Below are positions 8,631 through 16,547 of a stretch of DNA of 64,000 nucleotides, piece by piece (position 1 is the first letter of the stretch; each line of letters begins with the position of its first letter). The DNA comes from Streptomyces olivochromogenes (GTDB lineage Bacteria; Actinomycetota; Actinomycetes; Streptomycetales; Streptomycetaceae). A program made the position numbers and the translations under genes. The stretch is from assembly GCF_021538895.1 (NCBI RefSeq), contig NZ_JADDRL010000004.1, positions 124,001 through 188,000 on the forward strand, given 5' to 3'. The notes beneath the pieces are model-generated. The model did not search any database. It worked only from the letters and a program-made list of their open reading frames with translations, and had not been told where the DNA came from.

Positions 8631-9752
8631 GTGAGCGAGACGGCGTCGCGTCCCACCCTGGAGGCCGTGGCCGCGCGGGCGGGGGTGTCGCGGGCCACCG
8701 TGTCCCGAGTCGTCAACGGCGGGGACGGGGTGCGGGAACCCCTCGTGGAGCGGGTCCGGCGAGCGGTCGAGGAACTCGGCTACGTCCCGAACCAGGCGGC
8801 CCGCAGCCTGGTGACCAAGCGGCACGACGCCGTCGCCGTCGTCATCGCCGAACCGGAGACCCGGGTCTTCGCCGACCCGTTCTTCGCGCTCCAACTGCGA
8901 GGAATCAGCAAGGAGTTGACTGCCCATGACAACCAGCTCGTCCTGCTGCTGACCGAGGGCCGGGACGACCACGCGCGCGTGGCCCGCTATCTCGCCGGAG
9001 GGCACGTCGACGGCGCGCTCGTCTTCTCGCTGCACCTCGACGACCCGCTGCCCGGGCTGATCCGGGGGGCGGGGATACCCACGGTGTTCGGCGGGCGGCC
9101 CGGCTGGAGCGACGCGACGCTCCCCGGGGCATCCGGCCCCGCCGCGGTCGAGGGGATCCCGGCCACGGCGCCCGCGGCGTACCCCGCGCCCGCGGCGTCA
9201 GGAGCGGGACCGACGGTGTATGTCGACAGCGACAACCGCGGCGGCGCCCGCGAGGCCGTACGCCATCTCGTCGGCCTGGGCCGGACCCGGATCGCGCACA
9301 TCACCGGTGCCCTCGACCAGACGTCCGCGGTGGACCGGCTCGACGGGTTCCGGGACGTCATGAGGGACGCCGATCCGCGGCTGATAGTTGAAGGCGACTT
9401 CACCCCGGCCGGCGGCGAGCGCGCCATGCGCGAACTTCTCGACCGCTGCCCGGACGTGGACGCCGTGTTCGCCGCCAACGACCTCTCGGCCTCCGGCGCC
9501 CTGCGCGTACTGCGTGAACAGGGGCGGCGCGTGCCCGAGGACGTCGCCGTCATCGGCTTCGACGACATGCTGATCGTCGCCGAACAGACCGACCCGCCGC
9601 TGACGACGGTCCGTCAGGACATAGAGGAGATGGGCCGGCTGATGGCCCGCCTGCTGCTGCGCCGCCTCGACCGCCGGACCGGCCACGACCCGGCGGAGGC
9701 GCCGACCAGCGTCGTCACGCCGACGACACTGGTGCGGCGCGCCTCCGCCTAG
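8631..9752 (+). CDS. LacI-family transcriptional regulator
   Basis: The 373-residue product has the N-terminal LacI helix-turn-helix (PTLEAVAARAGVSRATVSRV) and hinge (YVPNQAARSLV), then a periplasmic-binding-like sensor ending in GFDDMLIVAEQTDPPLTTVRQD. The GTG at 8631 has GAGGAG seven bases upstream; an in-frame ATG at 8616 overlaps that site. Odd feature: about 35 Pro/Ala-rich residues are inserted before YVDSDNRGG, between sensor strands. The inducer is unknown. Targets include its own promoter (palindrome at 8562) and perhaps the divergent gene. Confidence 0.9.
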   Translation: MSETASRPTLEAVAARAGVSRATVSRVVNGGDGVREPLVERVRRAVEELGYVPNQAARSLVTKRHDAVAVVIAEPETRVFADPFFALQLRGISKELTAHDNQLVLLLTEGRDDHARVARYLAGGHVDGALVFSLHLDDPLPGLIRGAGIPTVFGGRPGWSDATLPGASGPAAVEGIPATAPAAYPAPAASGAGPTVYVDSDNRGGAREAVRHLVGLGRTRIAHITGALDQTSAVDRLDGFRDVMRDADPRLIVEGDFTPAGGERAMRELLDRCPDVDAVFAANDLSASGALRVLREQGRRVPEDVAVIGFDDMLIVAEQTDPPLTTVRQDIEEMGRLMARLLLRRLDRRTGHDPAEAPTSVVTPTTLVRRASA

Positions 9753-9767
9753 GGTCTTTCGTTTGAC

Positions 9768-10553
9768 TCAAGCCTGCGGCGGCTCGCTCTTGATCACCGC
9801 GAAACGGGCCCCGTACGGGTCGGCGAGGCGGGCCATGCGGCCCACGCCCTCCATCGTCGTGGCGGGAACGCGGACCGTACCGCCCAGCTCCTGGGTCTTG
9901 GCGACCACGGCGTCGGTGTCCTCGACCTCGAAGTACGGCAGCCAGTAGGCGCTCTCCTCGGCCGGGTCGTCGGCCAGCGGCACGATCCCGCCGAACATGG
10001 CGTCCTCACCGCCCTCGGCGGGGTTCACACAGGTGTAGGTGCCGCCGGGGAACGGTACGGCCGAGGTCTCCATGCCGAGCACCTGCTGGTAGAACGCGGC
10101 GGCCGCCGCCATGTCCGGCGTGTACAGCTCCAGCCAGCACAGCGAACCGGGATCGCCGGCCAGGTCCACGCCCTTGATCTCCGCGGGCTGCCAGAGGCCG
10201 AACGGCACGCCCGCCCGGTCGGCGAGGATCGCCATGTGACCCTTGCCCATCACGTCCATCGGCTGGACCAGCACGGTGCCGTGCGCCTGCTCGGCGGACT
10301 TGGTCGTGGCCTGCGCGTCCCCGGTCTGGAAGTACACGGTCCACGACGGCGGACCCTGCTCCTCGGAGATCTGCATGGCGCCGGCCACGGTCCTGCCGTC
10401 CAGCTGGAAGAAGCCGTAGCCGCCGGCTTCCGGTCCCGCCGACTGGAACTGCCAGCCGAAGAGACCGTTGTAGAAGGAGGTGGCGCCCTCGATGTCGGGT
10501 GTGCCGATGTCGAGCCAGTTCGGAGCGCCGTTGACGAAACGGGTGGTGAGCAT
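9768..10553 (-). CDS. VOC-family (glyoxalase/bleomycin-resistance fold) protein
   Basis: The 261-residue product contains two tandem VOC modules. The first starts near NWLDIGTPDIEGATSFYNGLFGW-type sequence and the second near CWLELYTPDMAAAAAFYQQVLG. Each has the pattern of an antibiotic-binding or glyoxalase-like half-site, so one chain can form the whole pseudo-dimer. The substrate cannot be inferred. The start MLTTRFVNG gives a complete first module; an upstream extension lacks family similarity. It converges on the LacI gene with a 15-bp gap. The 270 bp before it, up to whiB, hold no other gene I can support. Confidence 0.8.
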   Translation of the reverse strand: MLTTRFVNGAPNWLDIGTPDIEGATSFYNGLFGWQFQSAGPEAGGYGFFQLDGRTVAGAMQISEEQGPPSWTVYFQTGDAQATTKSAEQAHGTVLVQPMDVMGKGHMAILADRAGVPFGLWQPAEIKGVDLAGDPGSLCWLELYTPDMAAAAAFYQQVLGMETSAVPFPGGTYTCVNPAEGGEDAMFGGIVPLADDPAEESAYWLPYFEVEDTDAVVAKTQELGGTVRVPATTMEGVGRMARLADPYGARFAVIKSEPPQA

Positions 10554-10823
10554 TCTCGCCCTCCTCGGAAGGGTCCCGTCCTTGCACTGCCGAGTCTTGC
10601 ACCGCCCACTGACAAACGCCGGGGAAGTGCCGCCGCGCGCCGGACCGGCCCCCGAGATCACCCTGGGTGACCGGCCGCCTTCCCCCGGTTTACCTTTGCT
10701 TCCGCGCGCCGCCGTGCGTCTACGCGCAGAGCCGGAGCATCATCGAGGCGGCCGGAGGCCCGTGGGCACGGCGTTGAGCCCGCGTTGATCGAACGTTTTT
10801 CGCCGTTCGGCACGATCCTGGCC

Positions 10824-11069
10824 ATGCACATCGAAACGATCAGCTCGCCCGACCTCGCCTGGCAGGAGGAGGCGTTGTGCGCGCAGACCGGGGCCGACTT
10901 CTTCTTCCCGGAGCCCGGGAGCTCCGTGCGGGAGGCGAAACGGATCTGCGGCCTGTGCCCGATCCGCACCGCCTGCCTGGAGTACGCGCTCGACAACGAC
11001 GAGCGCTTCGGCGTCTGGGGCGGCCTGTCCGAGAAGGAACGCCTGGAACTGCGGCGCACAGCGCCGTGA
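10824..11069 (+). CDS. WhiB-family iron-sulfur regulator
   Basis: The 81-residue product has the four WhiB cysteines, Cys19, Cys42, Cys45 and Cys51 (CxxC in the middle pair), and the GVWGG turn at 63-67 followed by a basic ERLELRR tail. These bind a [4Fe-4S] cluster and the principal sigma factor region 4. Such proteins control development, redox response or antibiotic resistance. The start MHIETISSPDLAWQ is the family N terminus. It precedes the tRNA-like genes on the same strand by 84 bp. Which Wbl subfamily it belongs to is uncertain, so no symbol is given. Confidence 0.88.
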   Translation: MHIETISSPDLAWQEEALCAQTGADFFFPEPGSSVREAKRICGLCPIRTACLEYALDNDERFGVWGGLSEKERLELRRTAP

Positions 11070-11110
11070 GCCGCCGTATGGCATCGCCGCAAGCCGTCGC
11101 GGGTAATCGG

Positions 11111-11141
11111 TGTGACCGCGGTCGGCGGGTGCGGTTAGGAT
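11111..11141 (+). promoter_or_regulatory. Candidate promoter for the tandem tRNA-like genes
   Basis: TGTGAC (11111-11116) and TAGGAT (11136-11141) are spaced 19 bp apart and resemble a vegetative -35/-10 pair. TAGGAT ends 12 bases before the first tRNA-like gene. No terminator is seen between the two tRNA-like genes and the SDR gene, so one transcript may carry all of them. Confidence 0.4.
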
Positions 11142-11153
11142 CCGGGGGCGCGT

Positions 11154-11225
11154 CCGGGCGTAGCGCAGAGGCAGACGCACGCCATGCACAGGCGAACTAC
11201 GCCGGTTCGAATCCGGTCGTCCGGA
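11154..11225 (+). tRNA. tRNA-like gene, anticodon GCA (Cys), non-canonical
   Basis: A cloverleaf can be drawn by hand: acceptor CCGGGCG with CGTCCGG (one G-U), U8 A9, D arm GCGC..GACGC, anticodon loop ATGCACA giving GCA, variable loop about five bases, and a T arm GCCGG TTCGAAT CCGGT. Unusual points: the D stem is either 3 bp or carries a bulged A, the anticodon stem is only 4 clean pairs (CGCC/GGCG), and T11153-A11225 could extend the acceptor to 8 bp, making U11226 the discriminator. No CCA is encoded. It lies 10 bp before a second tRNA-like gene with the same D and T arms. Confidence 0.6.
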
Positions 11226-11235
11226 TGCGTCGCGC

Positions 11236-11307
11236 GGTCCTGTAGAGCAGAGGCAGACTCGCCACCTTCTCAGGGTGGATACGCCGGTTCGAATCCGGCC
11301 GGGACCA
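11236..11307 (+). tRNA. tRNA-like gene, anticodon CTC (Glu), non-canonical
   Basis: Hand fold: acceptor GGTCCTG with CGGGACC (one U-G pair), U8 A9, D arm GAGC..GACTC, anticodon stem CCACC/GGTGG with loop TTCTCAG giving CTC, variable loop ATAC, T arm GCCGG TTCGAAT CCGGC, discriminator A. It differs from the canonical Streptomyces tRNA-Glu as I remember it and instead shares its D loop (CAGAGGCAGA) and T arm with the gene 10 bp upstream and with the CCA-anticodon gene at 15546. The SDR start codon is only 30 bp downstream. CCA is not encoded. Confidence 0.65.
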
Positions 11308-11337
11308 CGGTCGTACGGCGGACACGGGGCGGGACGG

Positions 11338-12666
11338 ATGGGCGAGGCGGTCACCGAGGCGGAACTGGCGGCATTCCACCAGGCGGTGGGCAAGCTGCGG
11401 GGGCTGCCCGTCGACGACCCGGTGCGGCTGCGGGCCGAACAGGTCGCCGCCTCCTTCGCCCGTGACGGCCGGCTGCGCCGCCGCAAGGCGCGGGGCGCCG
11501 AGGTCTCGTCCGCCGACGCGGCGGCCATGGCGGCGACCGCCACCGGCGCCGTGGACCGACGCGAGGACGCGCCGCTGACCGCGCCCGGCGCCGGGGGAGT
11601 CTTCCTCAAACCGCGCACCTGCTACGTCTGCAAGTCGCCCTACCGACAGGTCGACACCTTCTACCACCGGCTCTGCCCCGACTGCGCCGCCGACAACACC
11701 GGCCGCCGCGCCCTCCGCACCGACCTGAGCGGACGCCGGGCGCTGCTCACCGGCGGCCGGGTGAAGATCGGCTTCCAGCTGGCGCTGATGATGCTCCGGG
11801 ACGGCGCCGAGGTCCTGGTCACCTCGCGCTTCCCGCACGACACCCTGCGCCGCTTCCGGGAGGCGCCGGGCCACGAGAAATGGCTCGATCGGCTCACCGT
11901 CCTCGCCGTCGACCTGCGCGACCCGCGCCAGGTGCTCGGCCTGTGCGAGGAACTGCGCCAGGAGGGCGAGCCGTTGGACATCCTGGTCAACAACGCCGCA
12001 CAGACGGTACGCCGGCCGCCCTCGTCGTACGCGCTGCTCGCCGGCGGAGAGTATGACGCGCTGCCCGAAGGCGCCCGCCAGGCACCGGGCTTCACGCCGA
12101 TGCGGATGCTGGCGGGGTCCGCCGCGGCCCTGCCCGTCGCGCTGCGCGAGGCGGACGAAGCGGGACTGCTGCCCGACCCGTCCCCCGAGAACTCCTGGTC
12201 GGCCCGGCTCGGCGCGCTCGACCCGGCGGAGGTGCTGGAGACCCAGCTGGTCAACGCCCTCGCCCCGGCCCTGCTCTGCGACCGGCTGCTGCCGCTGCTG
12301 CTCGCCTCGCCGCACCCCCGCCGCTACGTCGTCAACGTGACCGCCGTCGAGGGCCGCTTCGCCGTCCGCAACAAGATGCCCGGCCACCCGCACACCAACA
12401 TGGCCAAGGCCGCCCTCAACATGCTCACCCGCACCAGCGCCGCCGAACTCGCCGAGCGGGGCGTGCACATGTGCGCCGTCGACACCGGCTGGATCACCGA
12501 CGAGAACCCGGCCCCGAAGAAGGCCCGGATGGCGGACGCCGGCTTCCGCACCCCGCTGGACATCGTGGACGGCGCGGCCCGGGTGTACGACCCGATCGTG
12601 CGGGGCGAGGCCGGCGACCCGGTGTCCGGGGTGTTCCTCAAGGACTACCGGGAGGCGCAGTGGTGA
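11338..12666 (+). CDS. Zinc-ribbon/short-chain dehydrogenase-like fusion protein
   Basis: The 442-residue product has three parts: a helical N terminus (1-90); a CxxC...CxxC knuckle with Cys95, Cys98, Cys113 and Cys116; and an SDR-like Rossmann domain from about residue 130 (LLTGGRVKIG nucleotide loop, LVNNAAQT). The usual YxxxK catalytic pair is altered: Lys357 is present but the tyrosine position is Thr353 (TNMAK). It may bind NAD(P) without classical SDR chemistry. The start is 30 bp after the CTC tRNA-like gene, and the end overlaps the LRR gene (GTGA), so the two proteins are coupled. Its function is unknown; the zinc knuckle could contact nucleic acid or a partner. Confidence 0.75.
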   Translation: MGEAVTEAELAAFHQAVGKLRGLPVDDPVRLRAEQVAASFARDGRLRRRKARGAEVSSADAAAMAATATGAVDRREDAPLTAPGAGGVFLKPRTCYVCKSPYRQVDTFYHRLCPDCAADNTGRRALRTDLSGRRALLTGGRVKIGFQLALMMLRDGAEVLVTSRFPHDTLRRFREAPGHEKWLDRLTVLAVDLRDPRQVLGLCEELRQEGEPLDILVNNAAQTVRRPPSSYALLAGGEYDALPEGARQAPGFTPMRMLAGSAAALPVALREADEAGLLPDPSPENSWSARLGALDPAEVLETQLVNALAPALLCDRLLPLLLASPHPRRYVVNVTAVEGRFAVRNKMPGHPHTNMAKAALNMLTRTSAAELAERGVHMCAVDTGWITDENPAPKKARMADAGFRTPLDIVDGAARVYDPIVRGEAGDPVSGVFLKDYREAQW

Positions 12667-13850
12667 GCGAGACCCCTGATACGGACCCGGGCGGCTTCGC
12701 CGGGGTGCCGCGCGTGCTGCCGCGTCCCCTCGCCGAACTCGCCCCGTTGCTCGACTGGTTGCGCGCCGGGCGGCCCGCCGGCGAGCGGCTGGACTTCGCC
12801 GCGGGTACGGCGCTGCCCGACGGGCGGCTCGACCTGTGCAAACAGGGGGTCGGCGCGCGGGGGGCCGCCCTGATCGCGGACGCCCTGGCCCAGGGGCCCA
12901 CTCCGGTACGGCACTTGCTGCTCGGCACGGACGGGCTGGGGGACGAGGGCGCCGCCGCCGTGGCCGGGACGGGCGCCGAGGTCGAGACGCTCTACCTCGG
13001 CTGCAACGGGATCACCGCGGGCGGCGCCTGCCGGATCGCCGACCAGTTGCGTGCCTCGCCGCAGGTCGTCACCGGCGTGTGGCTGAAGAGGAACCCGCTG
13101 GGCGGCGGGGGCGGGCACGCCGCGGCCGAACTAATGGAGTCGGCACGGTCGTTGCGCACCCTCGACCTCGTACAGACCGGACTGGACCCGGCGGGCGCCG
13201 CCGTCCTGGCCGACGCGCTGCTGGCGGCGGCCGTCGGCGGGCGCCGGATCGAGCGGCTCTTCGTCGGCGGCAACCCGCTGGGCGAGGCGGGCGCGCGGGC
13301 GCTCGCCGCCGTGGTCGCCGCGGGCGCCGTCGACGAACTGTACGTGTCCGCGGCCGGGTTGGGGGACGCGGGCGCGCTCCTGCTGGCCGAGGCCCTGGAC
13401 AGCGCTCCGCCCGGGCGGTTGGCCCGGCTCTCCGTCGCCAGCAACGGCATCGGACCGGACGCCGCCGTGCGTCTGGTGCGGGCGGCGACCGGCGCCGGTG
13501 TCACCCTGCTCGACCTCGGCCGGGTCCGGGCGGCGGGGGCCCTCGGCGCGCGGGACAACCGGATCGACCTGGCGGCCGCCGAGGCCATCGCCCACAGCCT
13601 CGCCGACGCCGAACACCGCCTGGCCCACCTGGTCCTGACCCACACCGGCATGCGCAGCCGCGAGGCCCACCGCCTCCTCGACCACGCCCCGCACGCCCGC
13701 ACCCCCACCCGTTTCCGGCTCGGCTCCGGCATCGCCGCCAGCATCAAGCGCCGCCTGGACGGCTTCAGCGCGCACATCCCCGCCCCGGCGGTCCCGGCCG
13801 ACGTGGCGGCCGTACGCAGCGTCCACCGCACGGCACCGCCGGAGGGCTGA
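12663..13850 (+). CDS. Leucine-rich-repeat (ribonuclease-inhibitor type) protein
   Basis: The 395-residue product has an N-terminal helical part of about 60 residues and then repeats with the pattern LxLGxNxIxxxGAxxLAxxL, for example LYLGCNGITAGGACRIADQL, LFVGGNPLGEAGARALAAVV and LSVASNGIGPDAAVRLVRAA. This is the horseshoe type used for protein-protein binding. No signal peptide is seen, so it is probably cytoplasmic. Its GTG start overlaps the SDR stop by three bases (GTGA), so they probably act together. The C-terminal region (FRLGSGIAASIKRRL onward) is not repeat-like. The partner is unknown. Confidence 0.8.
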   Translation: MSETPDTDPGGFAGVPRVLPRPLAELAPLLDWLRAGRPAGERLDFAAGTALPDGRLDLCKQGVGARGAALIADALAQGPTPVRHLLLGTDGLGDEGAAAVAGTGAEVETLYLGCNGITAGGACRIADQLRASPQVVTGVWLKRNPLGGGGGHAAAELMESARSLRTLDLVQTGLDPAGAAVLADALLAAAVGGRRIERLFVGGNPLGEAGARALAAVVAAGAVDELYVSAAGLGDAGALLLAEALDSAPPGRLARLSVASNGIGPDAAVRLVRAATGAGVTLLDLGRVRAAGALGARDNRIDLAAAEAIAHSLADAEHRLAHLVLTHTGMRSREAHRLLDHAPHARTPTRFRLGSGIAASIKRRLDGFSAHIPAPAVPADVAAVRSVHRTAPPEG

Positions 13851-13869
13851 GCCGGCGCCGGTACCGGCA

Positions 13870-13891
13870 GCCGGCGGGCTCACCCGCCGGC
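13870..13891. terminator. Hairpin between convergent LRR and HExxH genes
   Basis: GCCGGCGGG (13870-13878) pairs perfectly with CCCGCCGGC (13883-13891) around a 4-base loop. It lies between the convergent LRR gene and the HExxH gene and can serve both as a U-less terminator of the kind common in Streptomyces. Confidence 0.6.
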
Positions 13892-13905
13892 GGCCGCGGA
13901 CGCGT

Positions 13906-15442
13906 TCAGTCCCGCCCCGCCCCCGTGAACACCTCCGTCCAGAACCGCTGTTGCCGCTCCGATGCGCCCACCAGATACGTCGCCCGCAGCTTGGGAGGCA
14001 GCAGCCGCACCAGCCGGGCCACCACCGCCTTGTGCTTCTTCAACTGGGACAGCTCCGCGTTGGCGAGGATCTGGTGGACGACGTCGCTGTCGTCGCCGCC
14101 CTCGTCCGAGCGCTCGGCCGCCCGCCGCAGCCGGGCCTCCCACGCGTCGGCGTCCCGGGCGAGCTCGCGCAGCCCCGTGACCGGGCGGCCCCGCAGCCGG
14201 TCGATCAGCGCGGTGAGCGGCACCGGCGCGTACTCGCCGTCGCCGAGGTAGACGGTGCCCATCTCCAGCGGCAGCCCGCGCCGGTGCAGCTTGATGAGCC
14301 GCTCCAGGGTGCGCTTGGTGATCCAGGCGCGGCCGTCGTCGTCGATGTCGTGCTTCCACCACTCCAGCACCGTCTCGGCGTCCGTGCCGTACCGCGCGAG
14401 CAGCCACTCGTTGGCCGGTATGTCCTCCGGCTCCACGGTCAGCGAGGCCGTGAAGCGCGTCGCCTGGGCGATGTTGTTGCGCGAGACCAGCAGCTTGCGG
14501 CCGAGGTGGTACGGCCAGCCGCTCGCCGTCGCGCAGTCTGGAGGCGACCACGTCGATCAGCCAGCGCTGCCACCAGTGCACGGTCCGCGTGCGCGCGGTC
14601 TCGCGGCGCAGCACGCCCGCGCCCAGGCTGCCCCAGATCCGGGCGGCCCGCGCCGAACCGTCCTCGGTACGGCCCATCAGGTCCAGCAGCTCGCGCTCCG
14701 CGCCCGTGTGCCCGCGCCGGGCCGCCAGCAGGGAGTTGAGCAGGGCGGAGGACGTCACCGCGTCCACGGTCTCCTGGTCGGCCGGCACGAGCCCGTCCAC
14801 CAGGTGGACGCACAGCCGCGGTTCGGGCACCGGCGGGTGCCGCATCCGCTTCAGCTCGCCGTACACCCGCATGTCCGTCTCCGTGAACGTCTCGTACGGC
14901 ACCGGCTCCAGGCCGTGCGCCGTCAGGTCCGCGGTGTAGGCGTCGTACACCGCGCGCGGGTCGACGCCCGTGGGGCGGCCGTCGAGCAGCGGCAGCCGCG
15001 TGCGGCCGAGCCGGACCAGGGCCACGTGGTTGACGGCGACCTCGGCGGCCAGCTCGAAGACCGGGTCCGCGCGCAGTTCGGGGTCGGCGAACAGATGGCG
15101 GTGCACGAGGTGCCGGGCCTCGTGGAACAGCACGAACTTCACGCCGTCCAGGCCGAGTCCGACGAAGAAGTCCGGGTTGTACAGCAGCAGGCAGGTGCCG
15201 TCGCCGGAGGCCACCACGGCCGCCGTGTCCACCGCCGTCGTCGGGATCTGGTGATGGCACTTCGCGTACAGCCAGGAGGCCACCGCCGACTCGGTCAGCC
15301 CGAAGTCCAGCAGCGCGGCCTCCTTCAGCCGCCGCGCCTCCTCGACGACCGCCTCGTCGGCCGGGCGATAGCGCTCCAGCGCCCTGCGGTCGGCGAGATC
15401 GACCACCGCGGGACGTGCGCGTCCCCGCTCTCCGTACGCCAT
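13906..15442 (-). pseudogene. Putative HExxH metallopeptidase (DUF2201-like), frameshifted
   Basis: Two overlapping frames together make a protein of about 510 residues. The first (from ATG 15442 with a G-rich ribosome site) carries a metallopeptidase-like motif FHEARHLVHRH and several helices. It loses similarity after VVASRL, near 14530-14540. The second frame continues with ASGWPYHLGRKLLVSRNN and runs to the stop at 13906. One extra C (minus strand) in CTGCGCGACG near 14533 explains the shift. It could be real inactivation or a sequencing error in a GC-rich run. I see no VWA domain, though DUF2201 proteins often have one. It converges on the LRR gene and belongs to the tRNA-like locus. Confidence 0.65.
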
Positions 15443-15545
15443 GTGAAGCCCCCCGTGCCCCCTGCGTGCCCCCGTCGTCCTCGCGCTTCATTGGTACCAG
15501 GCCGCACCGACAACGGGCCAAGGCATTACGCTTCGACGCAAGGAC

Positions 15546-15617
15546 GGGGCCGTAGCGCAGGGGCAGACGCGCCGGTCTCCAGAACTGGAACACGCCGGTT
15601 CGAATCCGGCCGCCCCG
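15546..15617 (+). tRNA. tRNA-like gene, anticodon CCA (Trp), non-canonical
   Basis: Hand fold: GGGGCCG pairs with CGCCCC through one bulged C; D arm GCGC..GACGC; anticodon stem CCGGT/ACTGG with loop CTCCAGA giving CCA; T arm GCCGG TTCGAAT CCGGC; G15617 would be the discriminator, as in canonical tRNA-Trp. Pairing continues outward (GGAC with GTCC), so a longer acceptor-like helix is possible. The D loop and T arm match the two tRNA-like genes at 11154 and 11236. TACGCT (15527-15532) is a possible -10 element. It lies between two minus-strand genes. Confidence 0.6.
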
Positions 15618-15640
15618 TCCCCTCTCCACGCGGGCGCCGT

Positions 15641-16480
15641 TCAGGCGAGGGCGCCCGCCGTCATCACCAGCTCCCGCGGGTTTCCGTGGAAGGTGTCGGC
15701 GAGCCGCGCCAGCACCGCCCAGGCGTCCTCGCGCGTGCCCAAGTGGTCGTGCACGAGCGGGCGCAGGGCGTCCTCGGCCTCACGCATCCGGGCCGGGAAC
15801 AGCCAGGTCCCCAGGGACAGGACCTGGAGCACGGACGCGGCGGGGCCGTACGTCGTCGCGTACACGGCCGGTCCGTCCAGGATGCCCACGTCGCGCACCC
15901 GGTTGGTGAACTTGCGGTGGGAGCCGAACCGCGCGCGCACCTCGGGCGGGCAGTCCGGGCGTATCGACAGCGCCCAGCGCGCGTACCCGGGCAGCGGACG
16001 CTCGGCGTCGGCCTCGGCGACCGTCCGCCAGTCGGCACGGGTCAGGACCATCGAGGCGCCCGCCCTGCCCTCCCGCATGGAGCCGGCCTCCCGCAGGGCG
16101 CCCACGAGGCCGTGGCGGACGTAACCGAAGGGGATGTCGGGTTCCTGCTCGCGCAGGCTCTGCTCCACGGGCACGGGTGCCGTGCGGCCGGGCCCGAACG
16201 GCACCCCGCGGGCGACGGCCCGGCGCAGCCCGGCGTCGAGGGAAAGGTACTGCCAGACCAGGAGGTTCAGCGCCGGATCGTCCTGTTCCAGGATCCACAG
16301 GACCACGGAGGCAGGCAGTCCGTTCCCCCAGCCCCACGCGCGGTACAGACGGCGCCGGGCCGCCTCGGGGTCTTCGGCGTCGGGCAGGCCGATCCGGGCC
16401 CGGACCCGTTCGGCGGTGTCCGCGTCGGTCAGGCCGAGGAGGAAGGCGACCGCCTGCTCCGCCCTGGTGTAGTCACGCAT
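15641..16480 (-). CDS. Hypothetical protein, 279 residues
   Basis: I do not recognise this protein. It is soluble, mostly helical and rich in Arg and Trp, with no signal peptide. Notable stretches are AWGWGNGLPASVVLWILEQ and WQYLSLDAGLRRAVARGVPFG. The start MRDYTRAEQAVAF was chosen because it begins the dense helical region; an upstream start at 16516 exists and neither has a clear ribosome site. It ends just after the CCA tRNA-like gene and may belong to that locus, transcribed in the same direction as the HExxH gene. Confidence 0.6.
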   Translation of the reverse strand: MRDYTRAEQAVAFLLGLTDADTAERVRARIGLPDAEDPEAARRRLYRAWGWGNGLPASVVLWILEQDDPALNLLVWQYLSLDAGLRRAVARGVPFGPGRTAPVPVEQSLREQEPDIPFGYVRHGLVGALREAGSMREGRAGASMVLTRADWRTVAEADAERPLPGYARWALSIRPDCPPEVRARFGSHRKFTNRVRDVGILDGPAVYATTYGPAASVLQVLSLGTWLFPARMREAEDALRPLVHDHLGTREDAWAVLARLADTFHGNPRELVMTAGALA

Positions 16481-16547
16481 GGCGGCATGATGCCGCAGGC
16501 CACCGACAGGGCGCACCGGGAAATCGGCGCGCCCCGCCGAGCGGCGA

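Noticed and set aside
9752..9768. GGGTCTTTCGTTTGA between the LacI and VOC genes as a transposon remnant
   Set aside because: It is short, has no inverted partner or target duplication, and can be ordinary intergenic sequence.
12836..14251. Long Arg/Gly-rich frame inside the LRR gene
   Set aside because: Third-frame shadow of the LRR protein; poor composition and no start signal.
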